Assembly: GCF_009870125.1 (NCBI RefSeq)
Contig: NC_046680.1
Span: 4,464,001-4,528,000, forward strand
DNA: 64,000 nt
Direction of reading: 5' to 3'
DNA from: Drosophila pseudoobscura
Lineage: Eukaryota; Arthropoda; Insecta; Diptera; Drosophilidae
The notes under the pieces are model-generated. The model searched no databases. It was given only the letters and a program-made list of their open reading frames with translations, and had not been told where the DNA came from. Numbering within the stretch: the first letter of the stretch is position 1; every line of letters starts with the position of its first letter. Of the stretch, positions 60,834 through 64,000 are shown one piece after another. The position numbers and the translations under genes were made by a program.

Positions 60834-61805
60834 CTTTCGATTTCCTTCAGGTACGGTTCTCAATCTTCGGTTCGGCTCTTCTTCGTTACGATTCTAAACC
60901 TTTAACTCGAACATGCGGGCGTGTGTCGATTTTGCTCTCTCCTCCTTTTATTGGTTCTATTAAATTATAAGATTCGCTCACGTCGTTTGGTTTTTTCGTT
61001 ATTAAAATTTATATTCCTTTGAGCATTAAGGCACTATTTATAGTTGATAATGGTATTTCTTTCTTTCGCAATTTATTTTATGTATAACAATTTTTGGTAC
61101 ACTGATGCATATATATTATGTTCATATATACACAGGCAGAATATATATAGGGTATATATGAGAAAAATTAGATTATATATATATTTTTCTTGCTCTTCTA
61201 TTAAATGAACGTTTTCCGCGGACTGTACTCTATTGGTTTTCAGATTTTGTTCCACTCCGTGCAGAGGTCCGCTCGCAACTGAAAGTGTTTTGGTGAAAAT
61301 TCGGTGCCATTCAAGAGGCCTTGCCAAAGCTTTAGGGATCTTCTGTTTCGGCCTGGTGCAGCTTTTTCCTCCGCCTCCCCTCAAAATAGCTTTCGGAATG
61401 AGCGAGGGAGCGACAAATTGGCCGCTGCATGATCGTGTGAGAAATGTGGTGAAAATTTTCAGAGAGGCGAGAGTTTTTCCGACAATTCCCTTTTGAACTG
61501 CATTTCTTTGTTTATGCATTTCGGCTCTTATATATAAATATATAAATATAGATGTGCTGTGCTCGGTGGTCTTGCGAAGTGAGGAATGAAAACAAATACG
61601 ACTAATTATGCGCACAGCCAGGACCATTTGAGTAATAGAAGAAAGTAAAAGAGTAAAAGAAGGCAGCCAGTAGTTTAAATTGCTGATTTTCAATTGCCGT
61701 TACAAACTATCGATATAAGCGGTCTGCTGATTGAGGTATTTTTTAGTACATTTTTTTGTCGACTGTCCACAATTGGTAGCATCTTAAGCAACAAATACAC
61801 TGCTA
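60834..61805. other. Upstream region of l(2)01289
   Basis: Should hold the 5' UTR and promoter on minus. No TATA, DRE or Motif 1 was recognised with confidence and no coding exon seen. Confidence 0.4.
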
Positions 61806-61924
61806 CAGTCGAACTTCGATATAGCGAAACCAAGAAAAAGTTCGCTATAAGTTAAACCATCAACACGTACGAAATACGCTATATAAAAACTTCGTTGTAA
61901 GTTCGTAATAGAGAAGTTCGAATG
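61806..61924. mobile_element. Tc1/mariner (pogo-like) MITE, 119 bp
   Basis: Terminal inverted repeats of about 23 bases: left CAGTCGAACTTCGATATAG, right (complement) CATTCGAACTTCTCTATTA, 18 of 23 positions equal. It is flanked by TA on both sides (61804-61805 and 61925-61926), the target duplication of the Tc1/mariner superfamily; the CAGTCGAAC start resembles pogo/Tigger ends. No coding capacity. Confidence 0.8.
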
Positions 61925-61991
61925 TACAGATGTACATATGTATATGTATATACACTATTCTGAATATTTTGACGCCGAAATTTAGTTGAAA

Positions 61992-62024
61992 GCATATTCA
62001 CGGTATATCGGTATATAATGGTAT
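61992..62024 (-). repeat. Dispersed ATATACCG repeat, copy D
   Basis: Inverted copy of the 33-base repeat at 36206-36238 (two mismatches), lying 68 bases past the MITE. Confidence 0.85.
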
Positions 62025-63866
62025 GTATCATCAATTTCGTCAATCTGTTAAATTTAATTTTTAAAGTCATATTAAAGAAAATAGGGTGTATAGACTTCGA
62101 TTCGCAGGTTCGCATTGCATTCACATCCATGTCCCTCATTCACTTTCAAACATTTCCATTTTAGCGCGCTGCTCTAGAGATAGCCATTCTCTTTCAGTGT
62201 AGTTCTGATTTTCGTGGTTATTTGTAAGCAAAGAGGAAGAATATACAAGAATTGTAAGTAAAGTAGAAAGATAGGATTGACTTCCAAGAGGAATTTACAA
62301 ACAACATTATTTTCCGCGGTTGTAATCAAGTTATTCCTGTTTAAATAAAGGCGGCTTGTGCGGGTGAAGATCGGTTTTTCATCGTTATATTTACGGTACA
62401 TTTTGAAAGTGAGCGGGTATTTTTATGGAGTCAGATGCTAATAGCGCAACGAAGAAATGAGTCGTAATTTTGAATGGTATATAGAAAAGGGAATGGAAAA
62501 CACGAAAAAACAGCCAATCAAAACTGCAAGGTTCGTACGAACCTCACCTCGGTCTGTAAAGACAAGGCATATTAGGCAAAAGGGGTGGATTTTACCTGCA
62601 TGCGTTGGCTTTTCTGGGCCGTTTTGACGCTTCTCCATACCCTCTGTTTCCTACCATTATGTAGCAGATCTGTAGCAAATGTGTAGATACCGTGCAGTTC
62701 TGCTGTTTCGGGTCGTGTACAAACCAACCATGTAAATATTGTTACAACTACAACTAACACAACACCTTGTCGGAGACAAAAACAACCAATTTCGGCCCAA
62801 ATGCAAATACAAATCGCTCTTGCAGCGGCTGCAGTGCATTCAAAATTATCAGTAAATTAGCAATAGTGGAAAAGTTTTGGTTAAACCGTCTCGCCATTGA
62901 ATTGAAAGTGTCAAAGAACCAACATAAACGGAGCCCGCGCCCCGCGTATAAAAATCGATCACAGACTCTGTTCAACTTAAGGTAAAGGGGAAAATCATGA
63001 ATTAAAGCCAGAATGCGGAGGTATTCCTTCCTACATGAAGTGTTCTTTGAATCGACGCGAATAGATATTGGTTCACCTTGAACCTAGCATTGCTGAAGGG
63101 GCCGAGCAGCCGCATACCAAACCCCAAACCCGACCCAGTCAAACATATAGAAGCATACGCTTGTGTGTACCTGTGTGCATGTGTATGTATAAACATTACG
63201 CCCACTCGGTCGCCGCCGCAAGACGACAACAGCTGTTCGGGCGTCTGAAAATGTTTACTAGTTTCCGCTTTCATGCTGCAAGGCTAGCGAAATATAATAT
63301 TTGAATGTCTTCAATGTGAACACGGACACAGACCATAACAATTTATGGCGCAGTTGTTGTTTCAGCGCGAACCCCTTATCGCTGCAAGCGGGTGGTGGGT
63401 GGTCCTGCACTGTGGGCTGTGGCAAGGCGAAGGTGAAAGTCACCAGCTGATATCAGTTAACGGCTAATGGACGGACGGACGGGACCGAAAACCCGTTATG
63501 CATAGCAGCTGTTTGGTATCATTTACATTTAATCGGACAGAAAAGCCCGAACCATTGCAGCTTTGTCCACTGTCCACACATTTATTCGTCGCAGCAAAAG
63601 CGATACTCAAGAGTTGGCGGCGTATCCCAGTCGTGCTCCGATTTTGTAGTGGTTGCTGTGACGCCTCATATCCGCTCTCCGCCTTTGTGCTGCTTTTGTT
63701 CATTTAATGATTGTAGGGTCTCGACTCTTGTAAATTAGACACGTTCTCGCAATTGGTGATATCAGTGCGAGCTAAGTTCCAGAAAGTTGTAATTGAACAT
63801 TTCGTTGTCGTCTCTCATGTTGGATTGCAGGGTGCACGACAACTTGACGGCTTTTATGTGATTACT
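62025..63866. other. Promoter region between l(2)01289 and phtf
   Basis: No coding exon until the phtf start. A good plus-strand acceptor (TTGGATTGCAG ending at 63830) just before the phtf ATG implies an upstream 5' UTR exon somewhere here, not located. GTATGT and CA-rich simple runs occur. Confidence 0.45.
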
Positions 63867-64000
63867 ATGAAATTGGATGAAATTGTTGGATGGTAAGTGA
63901 TTGCACAATTGTCAATCATCTTATATATATATATGTATACTCGTATATTAAAGTCGTGTTTCTGTATGCCTAGGTACCAGAAAAAAATCGGCACCTATGA
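63867..64000 (+). CDS. phtf: 5' end of phtf (PHTF family), cut by window edge
   Basis: Exon 63867-63892 encodes MKLDEIVG and the first two bases of a Trp codon before GTAAGT. A second exon starts at 63974 after TATGCCTAG and continues W-Y-Q-K-K-I-G-T-Y to the window edge. WYQKKIGxYD is the diagnostic N-terminus of the PHTF family (putative homeodomain transcription factor, in fact a multi-pass ER/Golgi membrane protein conserved in animals). The CG number recalled for fly phtf is next to Rab2's, which fits the region. ATG 63867 is used; the frame stays open upstream to the acceptor but has no earlier ATG. The gene is divergent from l(2)01289. Confidence 0.8.

Noticed and set aside
63831-63866. 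Open frame upstream of the phtf ATG
   Set aside because: In frame with phtf back to the acceptor but without an ATG; treated as 5' UTR.

Overview
The window is animal nuclear DNA from a Drosophila, and not D. melanogaster itself. The evidence is multi-exon genes with short GT-AG introns, DRE and Motif-1 promoter elements, DINE-1 Helitron fragments, non-LTR retrotransposon debris, and a gene set matching cytological region 42A-C of D. melanogaster chromosome 2R (Muller element C). The species group, perhaps obscura, is inference. Orthologue names come from recalled protein similarity and numbering, not from a search.

Layout, left to right. Tdc2 (tyrosine decarboxylase, minus, 3' end outside the window) lies at 2190-4073, beside DINE-1 fragments. 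A compact housekeeping cluster follows: Rpp25 (Alba-fold RNase P/MRP subunit, plus), CG3270 (FOXRED1-like oxidoreductase, plus), Mob4 (minus) and Rab2 (plus). Mob4 and Rab2 are divergent across a gap holding two DREs. CG3409 (monocarboxylate-transporter-like, minus) ends at 15335 and starts at 19017, with about 11 kb of mostly non-coding DNA upstream that probably holds 5' exons. From 30.4 to 36.7 kb is a transposon island: a hAT-like MITE, a decayed non-LTR element, a second inverted non-LTR fragment and a family of ATATACCG repeats. Two tandem ZIP zinc transporters, Zip42C.1 and Zip42C.2, follow on minus, each with its own TATA box.

The dominant locus is a 20-kb minus-strand gene at 40692-60833, most likely the orthologue of l(2)01289. 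I could join 29 coding exons in frame. They encode a signal peptide, 15 tandem thioredoxin/PDI-like repeats and one C-terminal transmembrane helix. Only seven repeats keep CxxC. Almost every intron is phase 1, and one class splits the Tyr codon of the F-Y-x-x-x-C-x-x-C redox motif, so modules can be skipped without a frameshift. Several exons are not thioredoxin: a 291-codon hyperacidic exon, a basic exon with an 11-Asp run, and an Ala/Gly-rich cassette with its own CDIC. This looks like a membrane-anchored polythioredoxin with optional calsequestrin-like acidic parts and is the best candidate here for an under-described system.

The first 26 coding bases of a divergent gene and part of its second exon sit at the right edge (63867-64000). 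The visible residues identify it as phtf. Exon borders were placed by eye from splice sites, reading-frame continuity and family similarity. UTRs and transcription starts are mostly inferred.
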